Shown: positions 27,521 through 36,852, counted from the stretch's first letter. The stretch: DNA of 64,000 bases from Hylemonella sp. UBA6679 (GCA_002454975.1 DKJZ01000041.1:1-64000); one strand, 5' to 3'. A program made the numbers and translations. Notes: a model not told the origin generated them from the sequence alone.

Positions 27521-27841
27521 ATGGCTGGCTCTGATGGGTTTGTCCGTTTGGACATGAACAACCCGATTTTTCAAGACCACCTGCTCAACTTGCAAAAGCC
27601 TGAGCGCCATGCCGCTTTAGACACCTTGAAAAAAATCAAGCAGCTCACATGGGCGCAGGTCTACAAGGACAGCGGTTTGAAGTGGGAAAAAATCGTCAGC
27701 ATCAAGCCACCACCTGGTTTAGATGCCGTTTATTCCTTGCGCATCACCCAGTCGCGTCGCTGCACGGCCTACCGAGAAGGTGGGTTTTTACGGCTGCTCA
27801 CCATTGCCCCTGACCACGACAGCACCTACGGACGCAAGTAG
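27521..27841 (+). CDS. RelE-like putative toxin
   Basis: 106 residues. The N-terminal helix pair (FQDHLLNLQKPERHAALDTLKKI) and the C-terminal basic strands (VYSLRITQSRRCTAYREGGFLRLLTI) follow the RelE/ParE layout, and PDHDST at the end gives a conserved His-Asp patch. It is preceded by an AbrB-like gene with a five-base gap. A ribosome-dependent or free RNase activity is possible but unproven. Confidence 0.6.
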   Translation: MAGSDGFVRLDMNNPIFQDHLLNLQKPERHAALDTLKKIKQLTWAQVYKDSGLKWEKIVSIKPPPGLDAVYSLRITQSRRCTAYREGGFLRLLTIAPDHDSTYGRK

Positions 27842-27846
27842 CGTGT

Positions 27847-28467
27847 TTAAACCTTGTAAGCCACCGTCGTCATCACCTTGGCCGCGGCGGTCATCAGGGT
27901 TTTGACGGGGGCGGGCAGGGGCTTGGCGCCGGCGTGTTGGGCATCCAGGGCGTGGCGGGCCTCGTCGGCCTTCATCTCGGTCACGATGGCGCGTGAGGCG
28001 GCATCTGCCGCGGGCAGCTCGCGCAGGTGGCTGTCCAGGTGCGCTTCTACCTGGTGTTCGGTTTCCACCACAAAGCCCAAGCTCCACGCGTCGCCCAGCC
28101 GCCCAGCCACCAAGCCAAGCCCAAAAGCACCCGCGTACCAAAGGGGGTTGAGCAGCGAGGGGCGGCTACCCAGCTGCTCAAGGCGCTGCGCAGTCCACGC
28201 CAAATGTTTGCTTTCTTCGGCGCTGGCCTTTATGAAATGGCGCTTGAGTGCTTCGTTTTTGGTAGCAAGCGCTTGCGCGGTGTACAAAGCCTGCGCGCAC
28301 ACCTCGCCCACGTGGTTAACGCGCATGAGGCCAGCGGCGTGCTGTTTGTCAGCCTCGCTCAAACTGTCAGATGCCTCAAAAGACGGCTGGGGCAGGGGGG
28401 CGCTGGCGTGCGGCTTGGCAAACAAGGTGCGCAAGGTGTTGTCGAGGGTGGTGAGCAAGGTGTCCAT
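27847..28467 (-). CDS. coq7: Demethoxyubiquinone hydroxylase Coq7
   Basis: 206 residues. Di-iron monooxygenase that hydroxylates 2-polyprenyl-3-methyl-6-methoxy-1,4-benzoquinol in ubiquinone synthesis. The di-iron ligands lie in the ferritin-like bundle: [32 protein letters not shown] and KADEARHA. Peripheral membrane enzyme. This type is usual in betaproteobacteria in place of UbiF. Convergent with the RelE-like gene, five bases apart. Confidence 0.95.
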   Translation of the reverse strand: MDTLLTTLDNTLRTLFAKPHASAPLPQPSFEASDSLSEADKQHAAGLMRVNHVGEVCAQALYTAQALATKNEALKRHFIKASAEESKHLAWTAQRLEQLGSRPSLLNPLWYAGAFGLGLVAGRLGDAWSLGFVVETEHQVEAHLDSHLRELPAADAASRAIVTEMKADEARHALDAQHAGAKPLPAPVKTLMTAAAKVMTTVAYKV

Positions 28468-28472
28468 GGGGA

Positions 28473-28733
28473 TTAATTTAATTTCAGCGACGCCCTGAGG
28501 GTGTCATTAACGCGGGTTTGCCAGCCCTCACCGCTAGCGCGAAGAGCAGCCAGAACATCGGCATCCAGGCGAAGTTTCACGGCCTCTTTGGGAGATTCAA
28601 GCTTCGGTCTGCCTCGGCTTTTAAGCGTTTGCCCCTCGTACTGATCTGCATGCTTGAAAAAGGCAGCCGTCAAAGCTGGTGCGTCATCGGGGTCAACCCA
28701 TGTTCTGGGCGTAATGGTCTTTTTCGCGGTCAT
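28473..28733 (-). CDS. brnA: BrnA antitoxin
   Basis: 86 residues. The C-terminal ribbon-helix-helix domain ([24 protein letters not shown]) matches BrnA, which binds the operator and neutralises BrnT. It overlaps the brnT end by 41 bp in another frame. ATG 28733 has a GAGGA site. Its stop is five bases from the coq7 start on the same strand. Confidence 0.93.
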   Translation of the reverse strand: MTAKKTITPRTWVDPDDAPALTAAFFKHADQYEGQTLKSRGRPKLESPKEAVKLRLDADVLAALRASGEGWQTRVNDTLRASLKLN

Positions 28734-28965
28734 TGGCTTTCCTCATGCTGATGATGCGGCGTGCCTTGCCGCGTGGTGTCCAAACCATCACGATCAATCT
28801 GCCATCCAACAGTCCTACGGTGATGAAGCGATCTTCTGTGTCGTCTTGCCGGTTGTCTTGGCCTGTGAAATGCAGCCCGGCAAAGACCTCGTAGGCCTTA
28901 GCAAAGTCCAATCCGCGCTCAGCCAATGTTTTGTCTGTCTTAGCGCGATCAAACTCGATCAACAT
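28693..28965 (-). CDS. brnT: BrnT ribonuclease toxin
   Basis: 90 residues, RelE-fold RNase of the BrnT family: IEFDRAKTDKTLAERGLDFA, DRFITVGLLDGRLIVMVWT and [17 protein letters not shown] are the hallmark segments. Toxin first, antitoxin second, as in Brucella brnTA. A -10-like TACAAT lies directly upstream. Confidence 0.95.
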   Translation of the reverse strand: MLIEFDRAKTDKTLAERGLDFAKAYEVFAGLHFTGQDNRQDDTEDRFITVGLLDGRLIVMVWTPRGKARRIISMRKANDREKDHYAQNMG

Positions 28966-28990
28966 AAATTTATTGTACCCCCAATAATTT
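28966..28990 (-). promoter_or_regulatory. Possible BrnTA operator
   Basis: AAATTTATTG and CAATAATTT are inverted repeats around a TACCCC centre, immediately upstream of brnT. BrnA autorepression is established for the family; this site is inferred. Confidence 0.45.
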
Positions 28991-29025
28991 GATGTTCTAG
29001 CGCTGGCTACAAGCCACAGGCGACT

Positions 29026-29448
29026 TTAAACAAAAGGGTTGATCACCTGCACGCCCAGAGGTCGTTTGAGTGAGCCCAGGTCTTCGGTGTAAAGGGTTTT
29101 GATGCCGTGCTCCGCACACACGGCAATGATCAAGGCATCCCACATTGGGTACTGGTGCGTTTTCACAAGTTGCCAAGCTTTGGCATAAGCGCTGTCGCTG
29201 GCGCCCAGCACTTGCGTGAGCTGAGCCCAGGTGTCAACAATGTCGATCGCTGCGGCTTTAGGGGCTGTTTGTTTGCGCAGCACCACACTGAGGTACTCGC
29301 TCAGCACCTGTCCGGGCAGTGTTGCATCAGTGGTGTCAAGCAGGCTCGTGAGCAACTGTTGGGCCTTTTGTTGCTTGTTGGCGGGTGCATCGGGCGCAGT
29401 GGCGTACACCAAGATGTTGGTGTCAAGCGTCCAGCTGCCTTCAGTCAT
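29026..29448 (-). CDS. vapC: VapC-type PIN-domain toxin
   Basis: 140 residues from ATG 29448 (MTEGSWTLDTN), which overlaps the antitoxin stop by eight bases. PIN-domain acidic residues: Asp in LDTNILVY, Glu in LSEYLS, Asp in MWDALIIA and Asp near YTEDLGS. These are Mg-dependent RNases that cut tRNA or rRNA. The earlier in-frame ATG at 29487 lies inside the antitoxin. Confidence 0.92.
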   Translation of the reverse strand: MTEGSWTLDTNILVYATAPDAPANKQQKAQQLLTSLLDTTDATLPGQVLSEYLSVVLRKQTAPKAAAIDIVDTWAQLTQVLGASDSAYAKAWQLVKTHQYPMWDALIIAVCAEHGIKTLYTEDLGSLKRPLGVQVINPFV

Positions 29449-29689
29449 CGTAGGCCTCGTCTCGTACAAACTTGCCGGCATGCCCAAAGTTTTGGCTCAT
29501 GCGAAACGCCAGGGCCTTTTGAACCAGCGCTGCACGGTCTTCGGAGGCCTTGTTAGATGCCTCTGGGCGCACAATTTTCACAATGGGTTTGCCATGGCGG
29601 GTGACCACCAGGTCCTCGCCCGCAGCCACGCGGGCCGCGATGGCTGCAAAGTTATGTATCAAGTCGCGTGAGGTAACGGTTGCATCCAT
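29441..29689 (-). CDS. vapB: VapB/Phd-type antitoxin
   Basis: 82 residues. Phd/YefM-like N-terminus (SRDLIHNFAAIAARVAAGEDLVVTRHGKPIVKIVRP) and an acidic C-terminus ending VRDEAYDD. Coupled to the PIN toxin. AAGGA lies upstream of ATG 29689. Confidence 0.9.
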   Translation of the reverse strand: MDATVTSRDLIHNFAAIAARVAAGEDLVVTRHGKPIVKIVRPEASNKASEDRAALVQKALAFRMSQNFGHAGKFVRDEAYDD

Positions 29690-29704
29690 GGGTGCGTCCT
29701 TAAG

Positions 29705-29721
29705 TTATACAAATTGTATAA
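29705..29721 (-). promoter_or_regulatory. Palindromic operator upstream of vapBC
   Basis: TTATACAAATTGTATAA is a perfect palindrome of 17 bases with a central A, 15 bp upstream of the antitoxin start and overlapping a TATAAC-like -10. It is the likely autoregulation site. Confidence 0.7.
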
Positions 29722-29947
29722 CAGCGAGATGGCGCATCGAAACCTGGTCAGCACCTGGCCTTCAAACGGTAGATTCGCTGTTTTGTTGCACCCAAGCAAC
29801 GAAAAAGGGCTAAAAACCCCAAATTTTGGACGGCTTGGGTGTGCAAGTTGCCGGCATCTGGTGGAATAGCAACAACTTCCGTAACAGGAGGTTGGCCCGG
29901 GGAACCAAACCTTGGTGCCCCTTGTTAAACCTTTGGAGAACTTTCAA

Positions 29948-31054
29948 ATGAAAAAGACCCTCGTTGCACTGGCTGCCCTGGCTGCCACCGCTTCCTTCGC
30001 TCAATCTTCGGTGACTTTGTACGGAACGATGGATGCTTCTTTTGCATCGCAGACCTCTGACGGCGTGACCACAACAGGTCAGCGCGATTCCGGCATCTCT
30101 TCTTCTGTTTGGGGCCTGCGTGGCTCTGAAGACCTGGGTGGCGGTCTGCGCGCCATCTTCAATGCTGAGTCTGATGTCAACACAGCCACAGGCCAAAACT
30201 CGTTGAACGGTAACGGCGCGCCTACAGCCGCATTTACTGGCACGGCAGGCACTGCTAACACACAAACCGGCGCGTACACACCCGCAGGCACCGTTGCTGT
30301 TTCTGGCGGCACAACTGACACCATGTTCCGCCGCGCAGCCAACGTTGGTATCGCTGGTAACTTCGGTGAAGTGACCTTGGGTCGTCGTATTTCCCCCAAC
30401 ATTGCCAACAGCCAGGCTTTGTCTGTGATGGGTGGTAACTCTGTTGGTACAACCAACCAGCAAGTGCAGGGCACAACAGCCTCTTTCTTTACCAAGAACG
30501 CCATCACTTACGTGAGCCCCTCTTTGGCTGGCTTTGTTGTGACTTTGCAAAGCGGCTTGGTGGGCGATTCCGCCACCCTCCAAACTGACGGCTCGAAGTA
30601 CGCCACCACAGCTGGCAGCATTGCTTACGCAAACGGCCCCCTGTCTGCTGGTTTGGCCACACAAACCATCAACGACGCTGCCGGTGCTCGTGCACAAACC
30701 AACACCAGCGGCCGCGTTTCTTACGCACTGGGCGCTGTGACCGTTGGCTTGGGTTCGCAGTCTTCTAAAAATGCTGCTGATGTGACCAACACATCCAACG
30801 TGTACAGCGTGGCTTACAAAGCTAACGACAGTTTGACCGTTGGTGGCACCTATATCGCTAGCGATATCGGCGGTTCTTTGACCAACCTGCAAGCTCGCTA
30901 CAGCCTGAGCAAGCGCACCACCGTGTACTTGCAAGCTGCCAGCGCACAAGCTGACAAAGGCGGCACAGGCTTCTCCACACTGTGGACTGGCACACAAGCC
31001 ACCAACACCAACAACTCCTCTGCTTACGCTTTGGGTGTGATCCACTCCTTCTAA
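29948..31054 (+). CDS. Outer-membrane trimeric porin (Gram-negative type)
   Basis: 368 residues. Signal peptide MKKTLVALAALAATASFAQ, then SSVTLYGTMDAS, the start of the first strand. The barrel has the family pattern RDSGISSSVWGLRGSEDLGG and GEVTLGRRISP. The chain ends in a C-terminal Phe (IHSF), the outer-membrane sorting signal. ATG 29948 has GGAG upstream. Base usage is a little more AT-rich with highly expressed codons. A paralogue with a homologous tail and terminator lies at 43572-44675. Confidence 0.96.
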   Translation: MKKTLVALAALAATASFAQSSVTLYGTMDASFASQTSDGVTTTGQRDSGISSSVWGLRGSEDLGGGLRAIFNAESDVNTATGQNSLNGNGAPTAAFTGTAGTANTQTGAYTPAGTVAVSGGTTDTMFRRAANVGIAGNFGEVTLGRRISPNIANSQALSVMGGNSVGTTNQQVQGTTASFFTKNAITYVSPSLAGFVVTLQSGLVGDSATLQTDGSKYATTAGSIAYANGPLSAGLATQTINDAAGARAQTNTSGRVSYALGAVTVGLGSQSSKNAADVTNTSNVYSVAYKANDSLTVGGTYIASDIGGSLTNLQARYSLSKRTTVYLQAASAQADKGGTGFSTLWTGTQATNTNNSSAYALGVIHSF

Positions 31055-31094
31055 TTTCATGCTGGAACCAGCCAGTTGAATTTGATGAGTTTAT

Positions 31095-31128
31095 AAAACC
31101 CCGCTACAGTTTGTGGCGGGGTTTTTTT
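31095..31128 (+). terminator. Porin terminator
   Basis: AACCCCGC stem with GCGGGGTT and seven T, 41 bases after the porin stop. The same stem follows the second porin copy. Confidence 0.92.
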
Positions 31129-31142
31129 ATGGGGAAATTGAA

Positions 31143-31517
31143 ATGAAGAAAAGTTTGTTGTTGGCGTTGATGGTGATGGGTTTTGCCGGGCATGCGTTAT
31201 CAAGCGAGGTGTATACCGCCAATGTGACGGCCAAAGACAACAAGAGCCGTGATCGTGTTTACCGTTTTGAGTTGGCTTTTGCCACAGAAGGTGAACAGGT
31301 TAGTGGTCAGTTTGTGAGTTACGACTCCACCAAATGCGGCAAAGACCGCAAGATCACCGGCACCCTCAAGGGAGATGTGCTGCAAGTCCGTAGCGAAGAG
31401 TCTGAGGTGCAAGGCTGCGGTCGTCTGAACTTCACAGGTAAAAAAGAAGCGGATGGCTCCATCGTTGGCAAGATGCAGTTCCAGGGCGAGCAGCGCGAAT
31501 TTGTGTTTAAAAAATAA
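31143..31517 (+). CDS. Small secreted protein of unknown function
   Basis: 124 residues. Signal peptide of about 20 residues (MKKSLLLALMVMGFAGHALS) and a beta-rich remainder with two cysteines (STKCGKD and VQGCGRL) that could form a disulphide. I do not recognise the family. It starts 15 bp after the porin terminator, so it needs its own promoter or read-through. Confidence 0.75.
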   Translation: MKKSLLLALMVMGFAGHALSSEVYTANVTAKDNKSRDRVYRFELAFATEGEQVSGQFVSYDSTKCGKDRKITGTLKGDVLQVRSEESEVQGCGRLNFTGKKEADGSIVGKMQFQGEQREFVFKK

Positions 31518-31580
31518 GCCCTTTGCGTTAGAGGGTTGCAGCATTGCCAATTCATGGCGTAACGCTAAGCTCGCGATTTT

Positions 31581-32402
31581 GTGAAGCAGGTTCGTTGGCT
31601 TGTGACGCAACTCTTAACGTATAAAAAAATGGCATTCCTGCGAGGCACTCTCTTCCACCTGCGTGTACGCTTCGGTCCGTTCGCTTGGACGCGGTATTTG
31701 GTATGGATGTGCTTGACCGTCTGGATGGCCGGCTGTGCCTTCAATCCTAAGCCACATCAGGGCACCACAGCACCCGATCTGCGCCCAGCGGTTTGGCAGC
31801 ATTGGCAACCTCATGAATTTCCAGGTAAGCGCCCAACACGGTATGAGTTTATGGATCAGGCGGGACAGACGGTGGTGTTGGCCAGTGCTGACAGCTCGAT
31901 GAGTGTGTTGCGTAATAAACTGCGCGTGCAGCCTGAAGATTTGCGGCAGTTGCAGTTTTCGTGGCGCGTGCCGAATTTGATCGAGCAGGCCAACTTGTCG
32001 CAGCGCGACAAAGCCGATTCCCCCGTGCGTTTGGTGCTGGCTTTTGAGGGTGACCGCAGCACGTTTTCCATGAAAAACGCCATGCTATCGGAGCTGTCCC
32101 AGGCGCTCACGGGCGAGCCCATGCCTTACGCCACGCTCATGTATGTGTGGTGCAACACCCGCGCAGTTGGCACCGTGCTGCCCGACCCCAACACCGACCG
32201 CATCCGCAAAATTGTGGTGGCCTCTGGCCCCGCGCAGCTCAACCAGTGGCTGAAGTTTGAGCGCAATGTGCACGCCGATTTTTTACAAGCCTTCCAAGAG
32301 CCCCCGGGTGCCCTGCTCAGCCTGGCCCTGATGACCGACACCGACAACACCCGAACCAAGGCCCGTGCGTACTATGGGCCGGTGGTGTGGGTGGGGCCTT
32401 GA
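31581..32402 (+). CDS. DUF3047 lipoprotein
   Basis: Up to 273 residues. A hydrophobic segment ends in VWMAGCAFN, a lipobox with Cys52, so the protein is probably lipidated and the export signal is internal to the long frame. The mature part (about 65-270) matches DUF3047: LQFSWRVPNLI, YVWCNTRAVGTVLPDPNTDRIRKIVVASG. The start is uncertain: a GTG at 31581, ATG 31629 and ATG 31707 are all possible, none with a strong ribosome site. Function unknown; many members are envelope proteins. Confidence 0.8.
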   Translation: MKQVRWLVTQLLTYKKMAFLRGTLFHLRVRFGPFAWTRYLVWMCLTVWMAGCAFNPKPHQGTTAPDLRPAVWQHWQPHEFPGKRPTRYEFMDQAGQTVVLASADSSMSVLRNKLRVQPEDLRQLQFSWRVPNLIEQANLSQRDKADSPVRLVLAFEGDRSTFSMKNAMLSELSQALTGEPMPYATLMYVWCNTRAVGTVLPDPNTDRIRKIVVASGPAQLNQWLKFERNVHADFLQAFQEPPGALLSLALMTDTDNTRTKARAYYGPVVWVGP

Positions 32403-32471
32403 TGCCTCATTGATGACCGCATGCTTGGCATATCACTGCTTAAGGGCAAAAGCGCGTGCCGCTTTGAAATC

Positions 32472-32565
32472 TCAAGCGTAGCGCTTGTTTCTGAGGTTGT
32501 TTTTCATCTCTTTGAGCATAGGCTGCAATTTGTTGCCGCCGATGCGCAGGGCCACGCAGGTGGCC
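32472..32565 (-). repeat. Displaced copy of the hexR 3' end (94 bp)
   Basis: 90 of 94 bases match 33295-33388. It encodes the last 31 residues of HexR with its stop, without the rest of the gene. All four differences from the intact gene are synonymous. Confidence 0.9.
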
Positions 32566-32568
32566 CTA

Positions 32569-32904
32569 TCAAGCAGGGATAGGGTCACGAACTTCTCGGC
32601 TGCTGCGAGCTGATGGTTTTTTGACTTGTGGTTTGCCCACACTGATTTGTGGCGACATGCCGGCCGTTGAGGCCATGTCCATCAGCATGTCTAAGGAGAA
32701 GAGATGGATTTTTCCGCGTACCAAATCGGAAATTCGAGGCTGAGTGACACCAAACAATTCAGCTGCGTCTTTCTGTTTGAGTTTGCGCGTGGCGATGACT
32801 TCACTCAATGCCATCATGAGTTTGGAGCGCGCTTTCATACTGGCTGTTTCTTGGGGTGTGTCGGTGATGACGTCCCAAACGCTTTGATGATTTGTGGTTT
32901 TCAT
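32569..32904 (-). CDS. HigA-like XRE antitoxin
   Basis: 111 residues. XRE helix-turn-helix at about 45-85 (KLKQKDAAELFGVTQPRISDLVRGKIHLF). Belongs with the HigB/Gp49-type toxin immediately upstream, the usual HigBA order with toxin first. The C-terminal tail (QVKKPSARSSREVRDPIPA) ends at the junction with the displaced hexR fragment, so its last residues may derive from the insertion. Intact although the toxin frame is broken. Confidence 0.88.
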   Translation of the reverse strand: MKTTNHQSVWDVITDTPQETASMKARSKLMMALSEVIATRKLKQKDAAELFGVTQPRISDLVRGKIHLFSLDMLMDMASTAGMSPQISVGKPQVKKPSARSSREVRDPIPA

Positions 32905-33229
32905 GGCTTGTGCCCTTGCAATAGTTCACGAAGACGCCTGCTAGAAAGCTCTAGGTCAATCGCAGATGTTTTTTGTGTTTTCTTTTGGAAGCAATGAAGC
33001 ACGTAACGGCATCTTTGAGTTTGGCAATGTAGATCACACGAAATTGTCCCGCCTCATCAGCAACTCTGATCTCCCACACGCCCATACCAATAGAAGGCAT
33101 CGGTTTGCCATCTGTCGGCGTCAAACCATGCTGAACTCTGTCAAGCTGGTAGCCGGCTTCGCTGCGCGCATGTGCAGGAAACTCCCTTAAGTCATCCAGT
33201 GAGCTACCTAAGAAGGCAATAGGCTTCAT
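32901..33229 (-). pseudogene. HigB/Gp49-type toxin with -1 frameshift
   Basis: From ATG 33229 the frame reads MKPIAFLGSSLDDLREF through FRVIYIAKLKDAV, then leaves the family sequence near 33004-33010 and stops at 32951. Shifting frame there gives YVLHCFQKKTQKTSAIDLEL and a stop that overlaps the antitoxin start by ATGA, exactly as in intact modules. One base is missing (329 instead of 330). Either the toxin has been inactivated or the base is a sequencing error. Confidence 0.85.
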
Positions 33230-33294
33230 GGATAAATTATACAAATACTTGAATAATCAAGGGCAAATTCAAAGCCCTTTGAGGCGCTAACCCT

Positions 33295-33388
33295 TCAAGC
33301 GTAGCGCTTGTTCCTAAGGTTGTTTTTCATCTCTTTGAGCATGGGCTGCAGTTTGTTGCCGCCGATGCGCAGGGCCACGCAGGTGGCC
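33295..33388 (-). repeat. Direct repeat partner in the intact hexR 3' end
   Basis: The other copy of the 94-bp repeat. It ends exactly at the hexR stop codon, like the displaced copy. The 823-bp repeat period encloses the HigBA-like module. Confidence 0.9.
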
Positions 33389-34143
33389 AGGATGTCGACC
33401 ATCATCAAGTGCAGCAGGCGCGAGACCATGGGGCTGTAGCGGTCGTAGCCTTCGGGATGGTCGGCTGCTAGGTGGATTTGGCCGGCAGTGGCCAGGGGCG
33501 AGCCGCTGGCGGTGATCACAATGGTGGTTGCGCCGTTTTTGCGGGCGATGTCGCAAGCGTCCATCAGGTCGCGCGTGCGGCCTGAGTTGGAGATGATGAC
33601 CATGCAGTCGCCCGGCCCCATCAGCGAGGCGCTCATGACTTGCATGTGCCCGTCGCTGTAGCTCACAGTGTTCACGCCCAGGCGAAAGAACTTGTGCTGC
33701 GCGTCCTGCGCCACAATGCCCGAATTGCCCGCACCAATGAACTCAATGCGTTTGCCGGTCTGAAACGTGGCTGCCAGCGCAGTGGCAGCTTTGTCGATGG
33801 CCGCGGTGCTGGCGTCGTTGCGGTATTTCAAGAACGCGGCCACGGTGTTGTCGATGACTTTGACCACCACATCGCTGGTTTTGTCGTCCACGTCCACACT
33901 GCGGTGGATGAAGGGCACGCCTTCGCTCACCGTGCCGGCGAGTTTGAGTTTGAAGTCGCTCAGGCCGTCGTAGCCCATGCTGCGGCAAAAGCGCACCACC
34001 GTGGGTTTGCTCACGTGCGCGCGCTCGGCCAACTGGCTCACGGGCAGGCTGGCAAACACACGCGGATCCGACATGACCAGCCGCGCCACGCGTTGCTCAG
34101 CCGGGGCCAGCGAGGGAAGAGAGGCGCGAATTCGGTCAAGCAT
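33295..34143 (-). CDS. hexR: HexR-like RpiR-family transcriptional regulator
   Basis: 282 residues. N-terminal RpiR helix-turn-helix (about 1-75, VSQLAERAHVSKPTVVRFCRSMGYDG) and C-terminal SIS sugar-phosphate-binding domain (about 120-250, FIGAGNSGIVAQDAQ and ISNSGRTRDLMDA). HexR senses KDPG and controls glucose catabolism. Transcribed away from tal-pgi, which fits. Its last 94 bp are duplicated at 32472-32565. Confidence 0.93.
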   Translation of the reverse strand: MLDRIRASLPSLAPAEQRVARLVMSDPRVFASLPVSQLAERAHVSKPTVVRFCRSMGYDGLSDFKLKLAGTVSEGVPFIHRSVDVDDKTSDVVVKVIDNTVAAFLKYRNDASTAAIDKAATALAATFQTGKRIEFIGAGNSGIVAQDAQHKFFRLGVNTVSYSDGHMQVMSASLMGPGDCMVIISNSGRTRDLMDACDIARKNGATTIVITASGSPLATAGQIHLAADHPEGYDRYSPMVSRLLHLMMVDILATCVALRIGGNKLQPMLKEMKNNLRNKRYA

Positions 34144-34248
34144 GGGGGTGGTTGGGTCAGGGTGAGGTGAGTGGGGCTGTTGGATACGCTGAGTTGGTAC
34201 GATTCAGGCCGTGTTATGCCCCGAATTAAGTAACTTTGTTCCATCATA

Positions 34249-35196
34249 ATGGAAAACATGAACCAGCTTGACGCACTCAAATTAGTCACCACCGTGGTGG
34301 CCGACACCGGCGATTTTCAGCAAATCGAGGCCTTTCGTCCGCAAGACGCCACCACCAACCCCTCGCTCATTCTGAAGGCTGCGCAAATGCCCGCCTACCA
34401 GGCTTTGCTGGCCGATGCGCGCGCCATGCAAGCCCCGATGGACGACAAGGTAGACCACCTCTTGGTGCGGTTTGGTTGCGAGATTTTGAAGCGCGTGCCT
34501 GGCCGCGTCTCCACCGAGGTGGATGCACGCCTGAGCTTTGACACCGCAGCTACGGTGGCGCGCGCGCGCAAAATCATGGCGCTGTACCAAGCTCAGGGCG
34601 TGGATGCGTCGCGCGTGCTCATCAAGATTGCCGCCACGTGGGAAGGCATCCAAGCCGCTGCGCAACTCGAGCGCGAAGGCGTGCGCACCAACCTGACCTT
34701 GCTGTTCTCGTTTTGCCAAGCGGTGGCTTGCGGGCAAGCCGGTGTGCAGCTGATTTCGCCCTTTGTGGGCCGCATTTACGACTGGTACAAAAAAGCCGCC
34801 GGCCCCAACTGGGTAGAAGCCGAGCAAGCCGGTGCCAACGACCCGGGCGTGCGCTCGGTCAAGGCCATTTACAACCATTACAAACGCTTTGGCATCGCCA
34901 CCGAGGTGATGGGCGCGAGCTTTCGCAACGTGGGGCAAATCACCGCGCTGGCCGGTTGCGACCTGCTCACCATCAGCCCCGAGTTGCTCGCGCAACTCGC
35001 CGCCACCGAGGCACCGCTGACAGCCGCACTCAGCGCTGAGCAGGCCCGCACCTTGAACCTGCCCGAGGTGAGCTACAACGAAGCCTCGTTTCGCTTAGCC
35101 CTCAACCACGACGCCATGGCCACCGAAAAACTCGCTGAAGGCATACGCGCATTTTGTGCCGACACCGACAAACTCGAAGCCCTGCTCCGCGCATGA
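34249..35196 (+). CDS. tal: Transaldolase
   Basis: 315 residues (306 if the ATG at 34258 is used; no clear ribosome site separates them). Transfers dihydroxyacetone between sugar phosphates in the pentose-phosphate pathway. TalB-type: [12 protein letters not shown] (residues about 30-41) and the Schiff-base lysine in [25 protein letters not shown] is typical. Overlaps pgi by ATGA. Confidence 0.97.
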   Translation: MENMNQLDALKLVTTVVADTGDFQQIEAFRPQDATTNPSLILKAAQMPAYQALLADARAMQAPMDDKVDHLLVRFGCEILKRVPGRVSTEVDARLSFDTAATVARARKIMALYQAQGVDASRVLIKIAATWEGIQAAAQLEREGVRTNLTLLFSFCQAVACGQAGVQLISPFVGRIYDWYKKAAGPNWVEAEQAGANDPGVRSVKAIYNHYKRFGIATEVMGASFRNVGQITALAGCDLLTISPELLAQLAATEAPLTAALSAEQARTLNLPEVSYNEASFRLALNHDAMATEKLAEGIRAFCADTDKLEALLRA

Positions 35197-36767
35197 CCAC
35201 CGCTCACCCCTCTGTGCTGCCCTGCGACCAAACCCCGGCTTGGGCAGAGCTGCAAACCTTGCACGCACGCGGGTTTGACCTGCGCGCCGCCTTTGCCAGC
35301 AACCCGCAGCGTTTTGCGCAGTTCAGCTTGGCCGCGCCGTATGTGCTGGCCGACCTCTCTAAAAACCTGCTAGACGCCGACATTGCCCAGGCCTTGAACC
35401 GCCTGGCTGAGCAAACGGGCTTGCAAGCACAGCGCGCCGCCATGTTTCGCGGCGAGCTGGTGAACCGATCTGAAGGCCGTGCAGTGATGCACTGGCTGTT
35501 AAGAAAACCAGACCAAGCCCTTGCCAATGCTGATGGTGCAGCTACTGAATTTGTAGCAAAAGAATCGGCTGAGGTGCTGCAAACCCGCCACGCCATGCTG
35601 GCCTATGCAGAAAGCATTCGGCAAGACCAGCACATCACCGATGTGGTCAACATCGGCATTGGCGGCTCTGACCTCGGGCCGCAAATGGCTTATTTGGCGC
35701 TGAAAAACCAGGCCACACGCAAGATACGGTTCCACTTTGTGTCGAGCGTGGACGGCACCGAAATGAGCCAGGTGTTCACGCAAATCAAGCCGGAGACCAC
35801 GCTGTTTTTGGTGGCCTCAAAAAGCTTCACCACGCTGGAGACCATGACCAACGCGCACACCGCCAAGGCCTGGTTTTTGGCGCAAGGCGGGCGCGATGTG
35901 GCGCGGCATTTTTGCGCGCTGACCACCAACATCCAAGCCGCCGCCGAGTTTGGCATCAGCACCACCTTTGGTTTCAAAGACTGGGTGGGTGGGCGTTACT
36001 CCATGTGGTCGGCCATTGGGCTGCCCATTGCCATTGCGGTGGGCACAGCCAACTTCATGAACATGCTTGCCGGCGCCCACGCCATGGACGAGCATTTTCT
36101 GCACGAACCCCTGGCCACCAATGTGCCGGTGCAGCTCGCCCTGCTCGATATTTGGTACCGAAATTTCCACGACTTCCGCTCGCGCAGCGTGGCGCCCTAC
36201 CACAGCGGTTTGCGCCGCTTGCAGGCCTACTTGCAGCAGCTTGAGATGGAGAGCAACGGCAAGCAAGTCGACCAGCTGGGCCAGCCTTTGCATGTGGCCA
36301 CCTCGCCCGTGATTTGGGGCGAGCCCGCAGCCAACGGACAGCACGCGTATTTTCAAATGCTGCACCAGGGCAGCGATGTGATTCCGGTGGAGTTCATCGT
36401 TGTCAAAGCACCCAACCACGGCCTGGCTGACCACCACACCAAACTGCTGGCCAACGCGCTGGCGCAGTCGCGCGCCTTGATGCTCGGGCAAGAAGACGCA
36501 GGCGGCCACCGCCACTTGCCTGGTAACCGCCCCAGCACCACTTTGCTGCTGGACGAACTCACGCCGCAAAGCCTGGGTGCGCTGGTAGCGCTGCAAGAGC
36601 ACCGCGTGTTTGCCAGCGGTGCGATGTGGGGCATCAACAGCTTTGACCAATGGGGCGTGGAGCTGGGCAAGGTCATTGCCAAAGACATGGAGCAGCGCCT
36701 GCACACCGGCAGCACCGAGGGGCTGGATTCGTCAACCGCGGCGCTTTTGCTCAAGTTGCGAGACTAA
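35193..36767 (+). CDS. pgi: Glucose-6-phosphate isomerase
   Basis: 524 residues. Interconverts glucose-6- and fructose-6-phosphate. Signatures: [27 protein letters not shown], the catalytic Glu region and [18 protein letters not shown] near the C-terminus. The start overlaps the tal stop by four bases, so the two are co-translated. A small palindrome (GCTAC-GTAGC at 35540-35556) lies in a variable loop at about residue 116-122. Confidence 0.97.
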   Translation: MTTAHPSVLPCDQTPAWAELQTLHARGFDLRAAFASNPQRFAQFSLAAPYVLADLSKNLLDADIAQALNRLAEQTGLQAQRAAMFRGELVNRSEGRAVMHWLLRKPDQALANADGAATEFVAKESAEVLQTRHAMLAYAESIRQDQHITDVVNIGIGGSDLGPQMAYLALKNQATRKIRFHFVSSVDGTEMSQVFTQIKPETTLFLVASKSFTTLETMTNAHTAKAWFLAQGGRDVARHFCALTTNIQAAAEFGISTTFGFKDWVGGRYSMWSAIGLPIAIAVGTANFMNMLAGAHAMDEHFLHEPLATNVPVQLALLDIWYRNFHDFRSRSVAPYHSGLRRLQAYLQQLEMESNGKQVDQLGQPLHVATSPVIWGEPAANGQHAYFQMLHQGSDVIPVEFIVVKAPNHGLADHHTKLLANALAQSRALMLGQEDAGGHRHLPGNRPSTTLLLDELTPQSLGALVALQEHRVFASGAMWGINSFDQWGVELGKVIAKDMEQRLHTGSTEGLDSSTAALLLKLRD

Positions 36768-36852
36768 TCAGGCAGTAGCCCGCGCGCTGGTTGCTTGAGC
36801 CGCTATAAAATTGATAACGGCATTGCTGCCCATTTCAACGCAAAGGTCAACC

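Noticed and set aside
26135..33229. Chromosomal integron (gene-cassette array)
   Set aside because: Modules alternate with core genes on both strands, and no attC-like sites or integron integrase are seen.
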